Positions 33,807 through 45,552 of a stretch of 64,000 bases of DNA are shown piece after piece. The stretch's first letter is position 1, and each line of letters begins with the position of its first letter. Made by a program: the position numbers and the translations under genes. Origin of the DNA: Portulaca oleracea (lineage: Eukaryota > Streptophyta > Magnoliopsida > Caryophyllales > Portulacaceae). The notes under the pieces are model-generated. The model was not told the DNA's origin, made no database searches, and worked only from the letters and a program-made list of their open reading frames with translations. The DNA lies in NCBI GenBank assembly GCA_029582165.1, contig CM055881.1:25091594-25155593 (forward strand), written 5' to 3'.

Positions 33807-36800
33807 CCCTGCGTATGCTGGATTGAATTGAGATTAACAGCAATATCCACTCAGAAGTTGACACTTACAAGAATTATAAGTCAATCAAAATAACAAGCCC
33901 TTTAGTTTCTGGATTAACTGAACAAGAAATTAAAAGTTTTCCCTAGGCTCTTCTCAATGACCGCCTTCCACATTCAAACTAATTCCGTAGTAAATGAGAT
34001 ATTGTTGAGAGATAGTCTGCCATAATACAAATATCCTCAACGGCTAAAAATTTGCATACAATAGTCCAATTATCCATAAAATTTTTACAGATATGTAATG
34101 TAATTTCATATTAGCAGACCAATTATTCAGTCCTTTCTCTATTGAATGCTGAATTGACGCCCTAAAAAAGGACTCAAACTATTAGTAAGGATATCCAATT
34201 TCAAACAGTAGTCCAATTATTCAAAAAAAAATTTAATAGCCTATTATATATTCATATGATTATCTCTTTCAAATATGTGTAATGTAGACCTATTCAACGA
34301 GTCAAGGTCCTGCCTAGCTCGACTTGAAAAATACGGGTAAAAGTCACAATTTTAAAAGTTGACCCAACTTAGGCCGAAAAGGTCGGAACCCCGACGTATG
34401 GTCAAGTCGAGCTCGGGCCAGGGCTTTGTGAAAACGGCCTGGCCTGACATCCCGACTAAATACATTTTTTTAAAAAAGAATCTCATATAGGTTTTAGTTT
34501 TTCAGACCCAATTTGGCCTGAGTTAGGAATGGCAATGGGGCGAAGAATCCCTATACCCGTTAAGGCCCCACCCAGCTTTAGGGAAAAATCTCCACTCTAG
34601 ATGGGGATGGGGCTAAGAACTAAGGGATGTTTGGTTCCCATCTTTTTGGGTAGCTTTTAGCTTTTTGGACGTTATTAGCTATTTAACCAAAGTTAAAAAA
34701 ACTACTTGAGGTGTTCGGTAAGTAACTTCTTATATTAACTTTTTAGATCTAATAAGCTAATTATCAAAAAACTACTTGATGAATATTTTTGAGGTAACTT
34801 ATCACAATAAAGTTACTTTACCAAACAATTTTCTTGCAATCAGCTAACCCAAACAGTTAAAATCAAACAACTAATTCAAACAGTTATCAACTAATTATAG
34901 CTACCATCTACCAACCGATTGCCAAATAGGGCGTTAATTGCGCTAGGACAACGCGGAGATGGGGACAAAAATTTTCCCCGTTCCCTGCCTCGTTTCACCG
35001 CTCAGTAAAGTTACCCACCACATATTCCTCACTCCCGTCTTCGATTTCTAATAAATACATAAATACCCTTCATACAATTAAATTTATATGTATAATTTGG
35101 GGCAATTTGTAATTTTTTAATTAATAAAAAACTCTAAACGTATATCAATAACTTACTCTCTTTGACCATAATTTCTTACTCTCACTCCTCAATAGTCTTA
35201 GTCTCATCTGCACTGGAGCCCCATTGGACTACGATACTGGGGATGAAGACGAGGATGGGGAAAGATTTCCCCCCCGCAATAGGTAATGACGGGGATGGGG
35301 GTGGGGTGCATGTGCGGGGATGGGGACGGAGAATATACTCCCGCACCCAACCCGTTGTCATCCCTAGCCTGACCCTAGGACCCGATTAAATGCATAAATA
35401 TTTTGACAGACCAATTCTCATGTAATCTTTTATCCTATCAAGAATACTCATAATGGTAATAAGAAGTTTGAATTTGGGAATGGAAAAATTAACCCATCAA
35501 CAATGCTCATAATAGTAATGAGAAGTTTTAATTTGGGAATGGAAAAAAAGAGTTTAGAAAAAAATTTGTTTTTGCTACCATTATTGGAAAAAGGGAAGAA
35601 GGTAAAAATAAAAATATTTCGGCCACTTAACAAAATTAATGGTTGGAAAAACACCTAATAATTATTAATCTAGATATTAAGGATATCTCGAAATGAATTT
35701 TGAAAATTTAGAGTATCGAAACACATTTTCTCCAAATATTAGGATACCTCCGAGTAAATTTTTTGTTCCATTATGTTTGTTGATTAGCTAACTTAGGAAA
35801 ACTAAGATACATTGAAATTGCGGCAAAAAGTTTGTCACTTGCCCAAACTGTTCCGTTCCTACATTAATTGGTATTAATAATTGTTGAATTGTCAAAAATC
35901 ATAAATAATTTATTACTTACCCAAATTGTTCCTACTTTAATTGATATTAATAATTGCCGAAATTGTAAGAAATGATAAATAATTTATTAATTAAAGATAA
36001 AAGGGAAATGACATATATTGAAACGGTAGAAGTGACAAACAAATTGTGCCAATAAAATTAGTTATGAAGGCAAATATTTTGAGACAAAAATATTATGAAA
36101 CTTTTAGACCTCCCCCACAAATTTTCTCATTTTAATTTTATCAGCAAATATACAAAAATTTGTCAATTTTAAAAAAGTAAAATAATAAATATCTTGATGT
36201 AGGATGGTTATTAATCATCTAACATTTCATCTAAATCACTCATAAGTAAAAATATATGTATATTTAAATCATTTTAAAAATATATTTCATTACTTTGAGG
36301 ATTATTACAACTTAAAAATAATATAAAAATAATTATTTGTTTATATTTTTTCATAAATATAAAATTATGTATAAAATATGTATTATTTAGTATGGTTGAT
36401 TAAATAAGACTATTATTAATATTTTTTTGACCTATTATACTCGTATAATTGATAAATATATATAATTACTAGATAAAATATTTATAAAAATTAAAAAAAA
36501 TATGAAATATGGACAATTTAAGATGATTAATCTTGAGTAGAATGTATATTATTGTCCTTCCAAAAATTGACAAATTTTTCTGGTATATATTCACACAACC
36601 AAACGTCCCCTAAGGAGTACTAGCAATGATGTTCCATTATTTCATGTGACGAATTGGTGAACCGAGAAATTCTTAAATGGATGATTCCGCAAACGACAGG
36701 AATCATGGGATCTGAGAATGAGGCTTTCGGAAATCTACTCTCAAGTTATCGAAAATGCCGATACGAAAGCAACCCAAAATCAGTAATCAGGTCACAGAGT

Positions 36801-36983
36801 GGAGCAACTAATTAAGTTGGACAGTTTTGAGATCAAAATTAGAAGAGAAGAATAGAGATAGATTTCAGAGAACGTACCATCATTGGAGTGGGAAGGAGCA
36901 GGAGCAGGAGAATTGGCCTGAGCCATTGCGAAGACGAGAGAGAAAACAACCAAAACCATGAACGAAGCCCTGCAAATCTCCAT
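33671..36983 (-). CDS. Arabinogalactan peptide, AGP16/20/22/41 type (two exons)
   Basis: AG peptides are very short cell-wall or plasma-membrane proteoglycan backbones: a signal peptide and a GPI signal are both removed, leaving about ten residues with hydroxyproline-linked arabinogalactan. Exon 1 is 36878-36983 (35 codons plus one base), exon 2 is 33671-33744; the donor is GATG|GTACGT, the acceptor TATGCAG|GC, phase 1. The 59-residue product has a signal peptide (residues 1-23, ending AMAQA), the mature core NSPAPAPSHSND with three Ala/Ser-Pro motifs, and a C-terminal GPI-type tail, GMSIDQGIAYVLM followed by a hydrophobic run ending LTYLIH. That tail is nearly identical to family members, which makes the distant exon 2 convincing. 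The 3.1-kb intron is filled with MITEs. I do not assign a member number. Confidence 0.93.
34524..35366. mobile_element. hAT-type MITE in the AGP intron
   Basis: Ends TAGGAATGGCAATGGGGC and, on the other strand, TAGGGATGACAACGGGTTGG; flanks GCCTGAGT (34516-34523) and GCCTGACC (35367-35374) match at 6 of 8 positions. The ends are close to those of the MITE at 10739-11368, so both belong to one family. The interior has GGGGATGGGG-type motifs near both ends. Confidence 0.85.
34624..34933. mobile_element. Tourist-like MITE nested in the hAT MITE
   Basis: Ends GGGATGTTTGGTTCC and, on the other strand, CGCCCTATTTGGCAA form an imperfect inverted repeat of the kind found in PIF/Harbinger MITEs; flanks are TAA (34621-34623) and TTA (34934-34936). 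Interior has several AGCTA/TAGCT and AACTACTTGA motifs and no ORF. Confidence 0.55.
35596..35768. mobile_element. Partial Mutator-type MITE, relative of 29963-31007
   Basis: It matches the right half of the complete element: GGAAAAACACCTAATAATTA, then GATATCTCGAAATGAATTTTG, CTCCAAATATTAGGATACCT and CCGAGTAAATTTTTTG. The left arm is not recognisable. Confidence 0.65.
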
Positions 36984-37310
36984 ATCTTTGCAATTTTCTT
37001 TCCTATTTCTCGATCAATAATTCTGGTTTGCTGGGTTGCTGTCGTCTCTAATATTCTCTGCCAAAAAGCAAAACGCAGGGATCTCTACAGCCTCTCTCTG
37101 TTCACGTAGAAGCCGCCGGGAGACAGAGAGGGTGTAGAGGGAGAAAGGGTGGGAACGTGTTTGTGTGTGTGTGTTTTTGGGGGAAAACAGAGCACACCAA
37201 GTGTTGGATAAAATGCGTCAAAGAGGGATACGGAGGGAAGGAAGCATTGCAGGCAGGCTGGCACAGAAGCATGGGCTGGCTCTCCCCCATTTGAATGGGT
37301 CGGTTGTAGT

Positions 37311-37320
37311 TTTATATAAA
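37311..37320 (-). promoter_or_regulatory. TATA box of the AGP gene
   Basis: TTTATATAAA lies about 330 bp upstream of the AGP start codon, followed on the minus strand by a TC/CT-rich leader (about 37090-37160). The distance implies a leader of about 300 nt. Position-based inference. Confidence 0.5.
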
Positions 37321-37539
37321 CTCTTGTATCGCCTTTTTTTACGGGGAGGCCACTAACATCACACGGGAAATTTTGGATCGGTGTCAAATGCAAACAGAAC
37401 TCAGCTAAACGTGGGGGTCCATTCGCCCAATTATTATCTATATGTTATGCATTATGCAATGTGCATGACATGTTGTATAACACTATTCTTTTTACAACAT
37501 CAACATTCTACTCTACTTTTAGAATTTTTTTTCAATTGT

Positions 37540-37930
37540 AACAGTTGAAGCTTTATACTATTGATTTAATCAAAATAAATTTCATTTGTTAAAAAAATTA
37601 TAATTAATAGATATAATTAATCATTTCAATAAGTTATTCGATCAAAATGTATTAATTTTAATTGTTTATGGTAGAATTAATATTGTTACACTTTTTAACT
37701 ATGATTGTTGAAAAAGTTCCAATTATAATAGAATATCCTTGATAATAATAAGTTTTGTAAAAAAAAATTGTATCTTAATGAATGTCATTACTTATTATTA
37801 CAAATCACTTTGATGAGTATCAATATATATTAATTTTAACTTGTTGAAGGTGAAATGTACTTTTCAACTATCATAATTGAAAAAAATTTCAACTATGATA
37901 GAATTTCCATTTACAATATATCTTTTATTT
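37540..37930. repeat. Direct repeat, copy 1 (with 38785-39140)
   Basis: Shared order with copy 2: TTGAAGCTTTA or TTGAAAGTTTC, GATAAATTTGATGTT-like text, AGTTATTCGATCAAA or AGTTATTTCGATCAAA, GGTAGAAT, TGTTACACTTTT-AACTATGAT, GAAAAAGTT, AATTAT, TAGAATATCC, then ACTTTTCAACTATCATA. The intervening 38.0-38.7 kb has no gene. An internal TTCAACTATGATAGTTGAA-type inverted motif occurs several times. Confidence 0.7.
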
Positions 37931-38784
37931 TTAAAACCAAATTTCACGTACCTTCTAAGCATGATAATAGCATTCTGTAATAATAATGAAAGAATATAAA
38001 ACGAAAAATATATTTATTTTATTATTTTAGCAATTAAGCATTCTATTTTACTAGATTGATCTTTACAACATATTGTAGGATAAAACGGGTTCAGAGATCC
38101 GGTAATTACAAGCAGATTAAAGCACCACATAAGAAATTAAGCTTTATCTAATAAAAGATCATAAGCTAAATTCGAAACAAACAATTGAAAAACTTGAAAT
38201 TCAATCCCTAAAAATTTTATTTAGAAACAATTGGCTACCATATGATGTCGTCTTTTGTCTAAGAAATGTTTCTAATTTAACCCCATTCCCAAAAGTAAAT
38301 AATATTGTTGTATAAGAAATAAAAGTATCAATGGCTAAAAAAAATTGAATTATCAAGTTTTGATCTAAAAGTATAGTATGCATGGACATGTCATTTTTGA
38401 ATTGATTGATAAATAATATTACCTTCCTTTTCAAATTATTAGTTACCACCTTCCATAACTATTTTTACAAGATCAATGCATATTTGAAAAAGGACCAAAA
38501 GTTTGTCATTTAAGTTGCCCAATTTAGTCTTGCAAAGTCTTTGCATAAAAAAGGAAAAATTATTGAAATTATAAATAAATTTATTGATTAGAGGTAAAAT
38601 TGGAATGTTTAATTATTAAAATTGTAAAAGTGATAATTGGATAAATGAATTAGTTATAATGACAAATATTTTAGGACAAGGTAGAAATTATTGGTTAACT
38701 TAATAATTAACTTTTCATTTTTGAATACAATATTATGTATGAAAAATCTACCATAGTTGATTTTTTTTTTCCAAGTATGGTAGT

Positions 38785-39140
38785 TGAAAGTTTCTTAATA
38801 TTAATTTGAGTAAGATAAATTTGATGTTAAAAGGATTGTACTACTATATACGATTAACTATCCCAACTAGTTATTTCGATCAAACTAAATCAATTTCAAT
38901 AGGGTAGAATCAATGATATGTTACACTTTTCAACTATGATAGATGAAAAAGTTACAATTATGGTAGAATATCCATAGAAATATTAAATTTTGTGAAAAAA
39001 TTATATTTCGATGAATGTCATTACGTATTAGAATAAATAACTTTGATCAATATATATTAATTTTGACTTTTTAATGGCCGAATATACTTTTCAACTATCA
39101 TAGTTGAAAATTTTTCAACTAAGATATAATCTCCCATCAA
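38785..39140. repeat. Direct repeat, copy 2
   Basis: Diverged second copy, about 1.25 kb downstream of the first in the same orientation; see 37540-37930 for the shared landmarks. Confidence 0.7.
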
Positions 39141-41078
39141 ACATAAATTTCGATGACTTAAAATATACATAAAAGTAAAGGTGTTGAAAACAAAAACGAA
39201 CTTTTCCACGTAGCCGCAATGAGTTATCAAATTATAGCTTTCATAAAATATGTGGAATGGTAGATATTCATGTAAGAATGTATGTGCTCAAGGAAAATGG
39301 CAAAAATGGAGGAAGCAAATGATGAAACAACATGTGAAGCGGAATTATTGTGAAGAAGAGGCATGTGAGCTTGTGACCCCTTTGCTTAGGTTGGAAATTG
39401 GAATTGTTTGGTACATGTAACTTAGATTTGGAGAAGGGCAAGGCTGTGATTGTCCCCTACCCTCTCTTTCATTTGTTGTCTCCACCATGGATTTTTCTCA
39501 TTCAATGGTCCCTCTTACAACTAAGCAATTACTCATTCAACCACCATAGCCTAAAGGAAAAGAAAAAAAATCCAAATGGAAAACTATGGCTATGTTATGA
39601 TGATATGGAGAAGTTTAGTAAAATAATGTTGGATAGGTCATAGATAGATTTGGTTAGGTTTAGGTAGAAGTAGGTATGAAGAGGTAACGAATTCTTTAAA
39701 AGTACGGACGTCGGACCTAATAGGTAGATTTAAGTACGTAGAAACAAGTAAAAATTGAGCGAGATTAGGTCAAGTTCAGTAGTTGATAGTTTACTTGGTG
39801 AAAAAACAAGACCATCATATCTAAGTCAAAATAGGATGGTGGATCATCAAAAAAGAAGAAAATAAAAAGACTTTGTTGTTCATTTGGAAGTGTGTTAATG
39901 ATTCTCTTCTATAAGGGTAAAACAAGTTGAAGAGAGGTTTAAAACCTCATTTTCTTGTATTTTCGTTCACTAAGTGGAAACGATTCAAAATTTATAAAGA
40001 GATTGTCCCCTTGCTAAAAGGGTTTGGGCTGCATCCCGTTGGGTCTAAGAGATGCTGCAAATGATCATATCCTATGGTGTGATTGGTTGGTGAATTAGAC
40101 CTCGTTCCTAACCAAGCTAGCCAAGCGGGGATGGAGGTTTAAGGTTTAGTTCTTTTGCTTCTACAATGTGGGTCATTTAGAAGTTTCACAATAACATTAT
40201 ACTCCAAGGGGTAAAAATAATTCTATAAATTTTTGAGAGTTCCCTGTTGAGGAATATGTTGGCAAATGGCTTAAGAATAAGCAAGCCAAGCGAAGGGGAT
40301 CCCAAGTAGAGGAAGCAGCTTTGAGGATCCCAAAAATCTATGGATATGAAGCAGAGGCTGAAACTAGAACCAGGCTTGGCTAACTGCTGTGATGGGCCTC
40401 ACTTTTTGACTCACTGCTGCCATCATACTCATAACTGTATTAAAAATTCCATCTATTATCTTACCCTCTACTCTCACTCCCGATATGATTTTGGGCATGA
40501 TTAACTAGCCATATCTTGCAGATCTATTTTTGAAACTGTCTTTACGCTTGAGGTCGTTAATACTTGGCATTGTTCAAGTATTTTGGAAATAATTGTGTAT
40601 TAAAAATTGAATTTCAGAAGACAAGCTTTGGACATTCAATTTCCATTAAGGTCCTCCTCCAAGGAAGCCAGAGGAAATACTCAAATGGGGAACCTGTGAA
40701 AACTCTGTTTTTCAAGCCCTGACTGAAATCAGGGCAAGATGCCAAACCTGTTGCCGCAGATTATTCATCATGTTGTTGAAGGGGTAATCAAATTAAGTTC
40801 AAACATAAGACTGCATACTTTTCACATTCGATTTTCAATACCCAAGATATACAACTTGCCATTTTGCTAACGTCAGTTCTCAGTATTTGTTTCACTACAT
40901 TAAGCAAAATATATACAACTACACAGTGGATTCATCTTCGTAGTCATCCAAAAGCACTAATAGTTATACTCTATCCTACAGCATGCATGTATGCAAAGAC
41001 TGTTTCTAGTGACCGAAACTAGCATCTCTTGAAACCTGAAAGTTTGAAGGTGGTAGTAAAAACATGGACCTGCAAGGA
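39141..41078. other. Intergenic DNA without recognised features
   Basis: No supported gene, repeat end or RNA gene. A few short open frames exist (for example 39398-39643) but show no family resemblance and no codon pattern I trust. The last part may contain the 3' untranslated region of the minus-strand gene ending at 41079. Confidence 0.5.
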
Positions 41079-43653
41079 TCAAGGGAAGAATGGGTCTTCA
41101 TTGTTGTTGTAGATCTCAAACAGTTGCTTAGAGTAATGATTTGCCAATCTACGACATGCTTCAACACCATCTGGGTCGTACTTCTGTAACTGCTCCACAG
41201 TTTTTACTAGATCCCCATTGCCATCGCCATCAGTAAGAAATTCACCCAAATTTGTGCCCCTGTGAATAATTCAATCGAGCTAACTATTATTTACTATTCA
41301 TATACTGCAACAAATATCACAAGTAATAACCAACAACAAATTGTAGCGTTTGGTTAACGGGTAAAGTTAACGACAATCAGCGCAGCAAACCTAGTTCAAA
41401 TCCCACTCACATTGGCCATATGCCACATTATATACCCCACAAAGATCAATGATGGGTGTACTGACCCAACTTAAAGTGAATAATGCACCTACCAATCGGA
41501 AGAATAATGAACTACTGACTCCAGATCCCTCACTACCTGACACCCCGCAATGATGAATGGATGCAGAACAGTAACAGATGCTCATGACATTGAAAATCTA
41601 CATATAGAATTTTACCTCGATGCATCAAATTTGCTGAAACCTCTTCCATTTTGGAAGATGCTCTCCTTGCAACGCTTTTCATCAGCTGTTTGCTGGCGAT
41701 AAAGAGCACATACAGCCCTCATGCATAACTCAGGATCCTTGCCAAAGTCGGACAGCATATCTGCTTCTAATTCCCATTCTGAGTTGGGGCACTTTCTGCG
41801 TCCAATTCTAGAAATTATCTCACGAAAATCAATGTTACTATCTGAGGAATCTTCTGCCTCGGTAGAATGGTCAGTGCCATCTTCTGCCACATCATCTTGT
41901 ACATCCTCGGTATCAGAATCATCATCGATGAAGCTTTTCAGGCTATCAGCTTCACTATCTGACTCACCCTCTGATGAGCAACTATCTTCAACATCCTTGG
42001 TTGTCATCATTTCAGGACAGTTTTCAGGTTCCTCTTGAGACTTAAGCAGACGTCTTCTCAGACGAGTTTTTCTCTGACTGTATTTACCAGTCCCATGGCC
42101 AGAACAACTTCTTGTTCGTTTAGCAATAGGTTGACTTGAATCTTCAGCTCGATTGGGCTTAAGTTGACTTATTGGAGTATTGTCATCAATTTCATCATCA
42201 TCACTCTGACCATTTCCATTAACAATGTTAACAGCCTGTCTCAACGGTATAGAGTCATCTTCTTCATTTTCAGGGTCATCTATTTTGAAGGCTCGTTTTG
42301 TGGGTGTTGATTCATCCTCTTCACATTCATCATCACTAAGTACTACCTTAGGACCTCGCTTCCTTTTTGGGGTGGCGATGAAAGGAACGTCGTCCTTGCA
42401 ATTCGATGTGTCTTCCAGGTCCATGATGCCTGCCGTTCCATCTTCACGTGCACTTATAGGGTCAATGCCATTATCCTCATCATCAATGTCAATAATATCG
42501 TTTGCTCCTGGTGTTAATGGAGCAACCTTCCTGTCACACCTTCTCTCATGTTGAAATACAAGTTTCTTCTTAACATGATTCTTATGTTGCGATCCTCCAG
42601 TTTGAGGATCCACAACATGTCGATGCTGACATTCTGGTGTCTCTAAGCAGGGTGGTCCTGTCATTGATTTGGTAATTTAAAAATATAAAAGACCATAAGC
42701 AACTTGATGAAAATGGTTGATACGTTAATATAAGAAAGTACTACGAAAGATACAGGATCCAAAATCACTGGCCTTGAATAAAGGATCAAACTAGCTAATG
42801 ACACTATCACAGCAAAAAGTTTAAGCTTGCAAGTCTACAGAAAATTGCCTTGCCCAGATTTGTCAACAACGATTAAATGCCCAACACGCAACACCTACAT
42901 AAATACATTAGCCAAAATACCCAACACCTAAATCATGCATAACATTCTAAAGAGCATAGCATGTGCATTATATCTCAAAAATACACATGAGCAGCAGCAA
43001 TCCTGCACTTATTTTCTTCATAATGAGTTGTTCAGATAGTAGATAAGTTCACCTGGAGTTGGGTTACCAAAAACTAAGTTTAGGATTCCACTAAAATAAG
43101 TTGAATGCTGGAGATTACCTTCCATTTGTATTTTTCCATGTATTGCATTAGCACCCAAGGAATGAGAAGGCGAGCTTGATTTGGGTCCATTGAACATGGC
43201 ATCTCTGCTCTGAGAGCGCAATCTTGAGTCAAGCTCAACAAGACGCGACTCCAACTCTGCACATCTTTGCTTCCAAACCTCAACTTCCTTAAGTGCACTC
43301 ATCTTTTCACATTCTAAAACCTTGTTCTCAATCATCAATTGATCAAGCTTACTCAGTTCAACATCCCAATCATCCAACGAAAATTCAACCCCTTCAAGAG
43401 CAGCCTTCTTCTTCTTTAAGACCATAATTTCGTCCTCAATTGCACTCTTTTCACCTTCCAAATCCCTAACCCTAACCCTAATTGCATCCAAATCTTTACT
43501 CTTCTTCCGAATTTCCAACTCCAAAACCAGACAATGTTCTTCTACTTCTCTAGTCTGTATACCTGCTATTTGACTGCAGTTGCTTCTGGAATCATCCACA
43601 AATTTGGCGTCGGATTTTCCTAAATTATCACTTGAAATTTCATTCAAATCCAT
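41079..43653 (-). CDS. Uncharacterised coiled-coil, acidic plant protein (three exons)
   Basis: Exons: 43119-43653, 41616-42657 and 41079-41259. All junctions fit GT-AG (GGAAG|GTAATC; GACAG|GACC; TCGAG|GTAAAA; CACAG|GGGC) and keep one frame: 586 codons including stop, 585 residues. Residues about 35-150 form a heptad-rich coiled coil (EVEEHCLVLELEIRKKSKDL onward). The middle has Asp/Glu/Ser-rich stretches (DDDSDTEDVQDD, EAEDSSDS) and basic clusters that could be nuclear signals (PKRKRGPK, QRKTRLRRRL). The last 130 residues look folded: CPNSEWELEADMLSDFGKDP, ALYRQQTADEKRCKESIF, FSKFDASRGTNLGEFLTDGD, and DPDGVEACRRLANHYSKQLF. I believe plants share this C-terminal block, but I cannot name the family. 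An alternative in-frame start lies nine codons upstream (43680). Function unknown; nuclear location is inferred. Confidence 0.88.
41260..41615 (-). other. Second intron with a tRNA-like or SINE-like patch
   Basis: Around 41345-41402 the + strand has GGTTAACGGGTAAAG and then, 32 bases later, TAGTTCAAATCCCACTC, loosely matching pol III A and B boxes. No cloverleaf can be folded with confidence and no A-rich tail is seen, so a tRNA-derived SINE fragment is only a possibility. Confidence 0.3.
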
Positions 43654-44377
43654 AATTTTGAAAATCCACTTGAATTCCACAGCACACAGAATTCAAAGAT
43701 GCTATATAAACACATCAAATACATAGGAAATTGAGCAAGAATGCAATTTTCTCTGCACGTCCGTACCATCAGTTGCTTTAGAGATACAGAGAAGTGAGAG
43801 ATGCAGAGGAGAACATAGGGAAGAAAGAGGTGTAAAGTGTAACGGCTTGTTGCTGGGGTTTTGTTTCGGAGCACGGTGTCACGTCACTTGCATCCCCCTC
43901 GCTTTTTTTCCACCTTTTTCCCCCAAATACTCACCGAGGGCTCCTTATATTTTGATGTGTAATTATTTTAAGCCTTTAGTATTTTGAAAAATTATTATAA
44001 GGCGATATTATCTTTACAGTAATTATTTATTTAGCATATTTTTTATAAATTTTCTCATTTAAAAATGCGTGAAACAATGATTTTTGTATTTAAGAATGTT
44101 TTAATTGAAGTCAACTATCATTTTGGATAGTATTTAGGGTTGGTCAAAGATACATAATCCTAATCAACAATAAATACTATAATTAATGCTTTGTTTGCCA
44201 AAAAATAGATCGGGACATCCCCTACAACAAAGATAATATCACTCTACAATTATTTATCAAAATACCAGACCTTTAAAATAATTACATCAAAATATGTGAA
44301 GACCGCTTATCGTTTTTTTTGTTTTTCCCCTCCTTTTAATTTTATGCTGCCTCCTATCATTTGCAAGTCTCTCTATG

Positions 44378-44401
44378 GACTCTCTCTCTCTCTCTCTCTC
44401 C
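44378..44401. repeat. (CT)n microsatellite
   Basis: About twelve CT units, possibly in the leader of a + strand transcript that is interrupted by the copia element starting near 44700. The following 300 bp look like a leader and intron (GCAAG|GTATTTG at about 44495) but no gene can be reconstructed. Confidence 0.6.
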
Positions 44402-44854
44402 CCATAGATGGGCGCCCAGGGAAGAAAACTGTAAAAGATTAGCACTGAGCACTAGCAGTGATCAACAAGATTGAAGTTCGATGTGCATTGTGCAAGGTAT
44501 TTGAATAACTATTGATGGAGGTTTCTGCTTTTCCTTTTTGGTGTGGGTTTTCTTTTCTTTGTAATGTTTTGGTGTGAGTTTATGATTCAATTGAGCTGGG
44601 AAACACTGCGACTGCACTGAATCTAGGGAGAGAAAGCATTCATTGGTGTGTAAATGTAATCAAAATATCTCTAGTATGGCTAGATTTTTTTGGTCTATTA
44701 TTGGTATTCCTCCATTTTCTGCAAGGACGAGTCCGCCTTTTTCTCTATTTATACTTGATCTTGCTGTTAAATAATGAAGAAAACGAAATACTTGAGCTTA
44801 CAGTCAAACAATATACTTTGCAAACAAGCACATATTGTTCACTATTGGAGGGTA

Positions 44855-45552
44855 GGATTTTGTTCACTATTGTTGATGATTGTACTCGAACGACTTGGAT
44901 ATACTTAATGTCCAGTAAAAGTAATGCTCCCTATGCTTGAGAATTTTATTTCTTTTGTCCCAAAACAGTTTGATGTTGTAGTCAAAATTGTCAGGTCTGA
45001 TAATGGCAATCAAGGAATTTTGTGATGTTCATGATAATTCTTATTATGCTTCAAAGGGTATTTTGCATCAAATTTCCTGTGATGAGAGACAACAACAAAA
45101 TGGAGTTATGAAAAGAAAGCACAAACATATTTTACAGGTTGCTAGATCTTTATTGATTCAAGCTAAACTTCCTTTGAAATTTTGGGGTGATTGTGTTCTT
45201 ACTACTACCTATTTGATCAATATGATGCCCAATTCTGCTATCAATTTCAAAAACTCCTTATGAAATGCCCCATAATTCTGCTCCTAATTACAATCATTTA
45301 AAAGTCTTTGGCTGCCTTTGTTTTGCTTCTACTTTGAGTGTCAACAGACATAAATTTGGCCCAAGAGCACATCCTTGTGTTTTCCTAGGATATTCCTTTA
45401 ACAAGAAAGGTTACAAACTGTATGATCTTTGTGCTAAAAAGATTATCTTCAGTAGGGATGTGAAATTTCATGAAGAGCATTTTCCATGTCATGCTATATC
45501 CGACACTAATGACATTGTGCTGCCCGACTATATTTTTCTCAAATGTTACTAA
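44855..45552 (+). pseudogene. Copia integrase remnant
   Basis: Recognisable pieces: FTIVDDCTRTTWIYLM (about 44859-44910), VRSDNGNQ (44992), then FCDVHDNSYYASKGILHQIS and DERQQQNGVMKRKHKHI in another frame, FWGDCVLTTTYLINMMPNSA, and the C-terminal KVFGCLCFAS, KFGPRAHPCVFLGYS, KGYKLYDL, SRDVKFHEEHFP. Active enzymes read NGVVERKH, where the glutamate is the last member of the D,D-35-E triad; here it is lysine (NGVMKRKH, about 45096-45120). Two frameshifts separate the pieces. Confidence 0.85.

Larger units (their letters stand above)
33745..36877 (-). other. AGP gene intron (3.1 kb) with nested transposons
   Basis: It contains an AAT microsatellite (33778-33806), a hAT MITE (34524-35366) with a Tourist-like MITE inside, half of a Mutator-type MITE (35596-35768), and otherwise AT-rich DNA. 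Confidence 0.85.

Noticed and set aside
39398..39643. 81-codon open frame on the + strand
   Set aside because: No family resemblance, splice pattern or neighbouring exon supports a gene.
41345..41402. Possible tRNA gene
   Set aside because: Only A/B-box-like pieces are present and no acceptor or anticodon stem can be folded; retained only as a weak SINE suggestion.
41721..42554. Serine-rich open frames on the + strand
   Set aside because: They are antisense shadows of the acidic second exon of the minus-strand gene.
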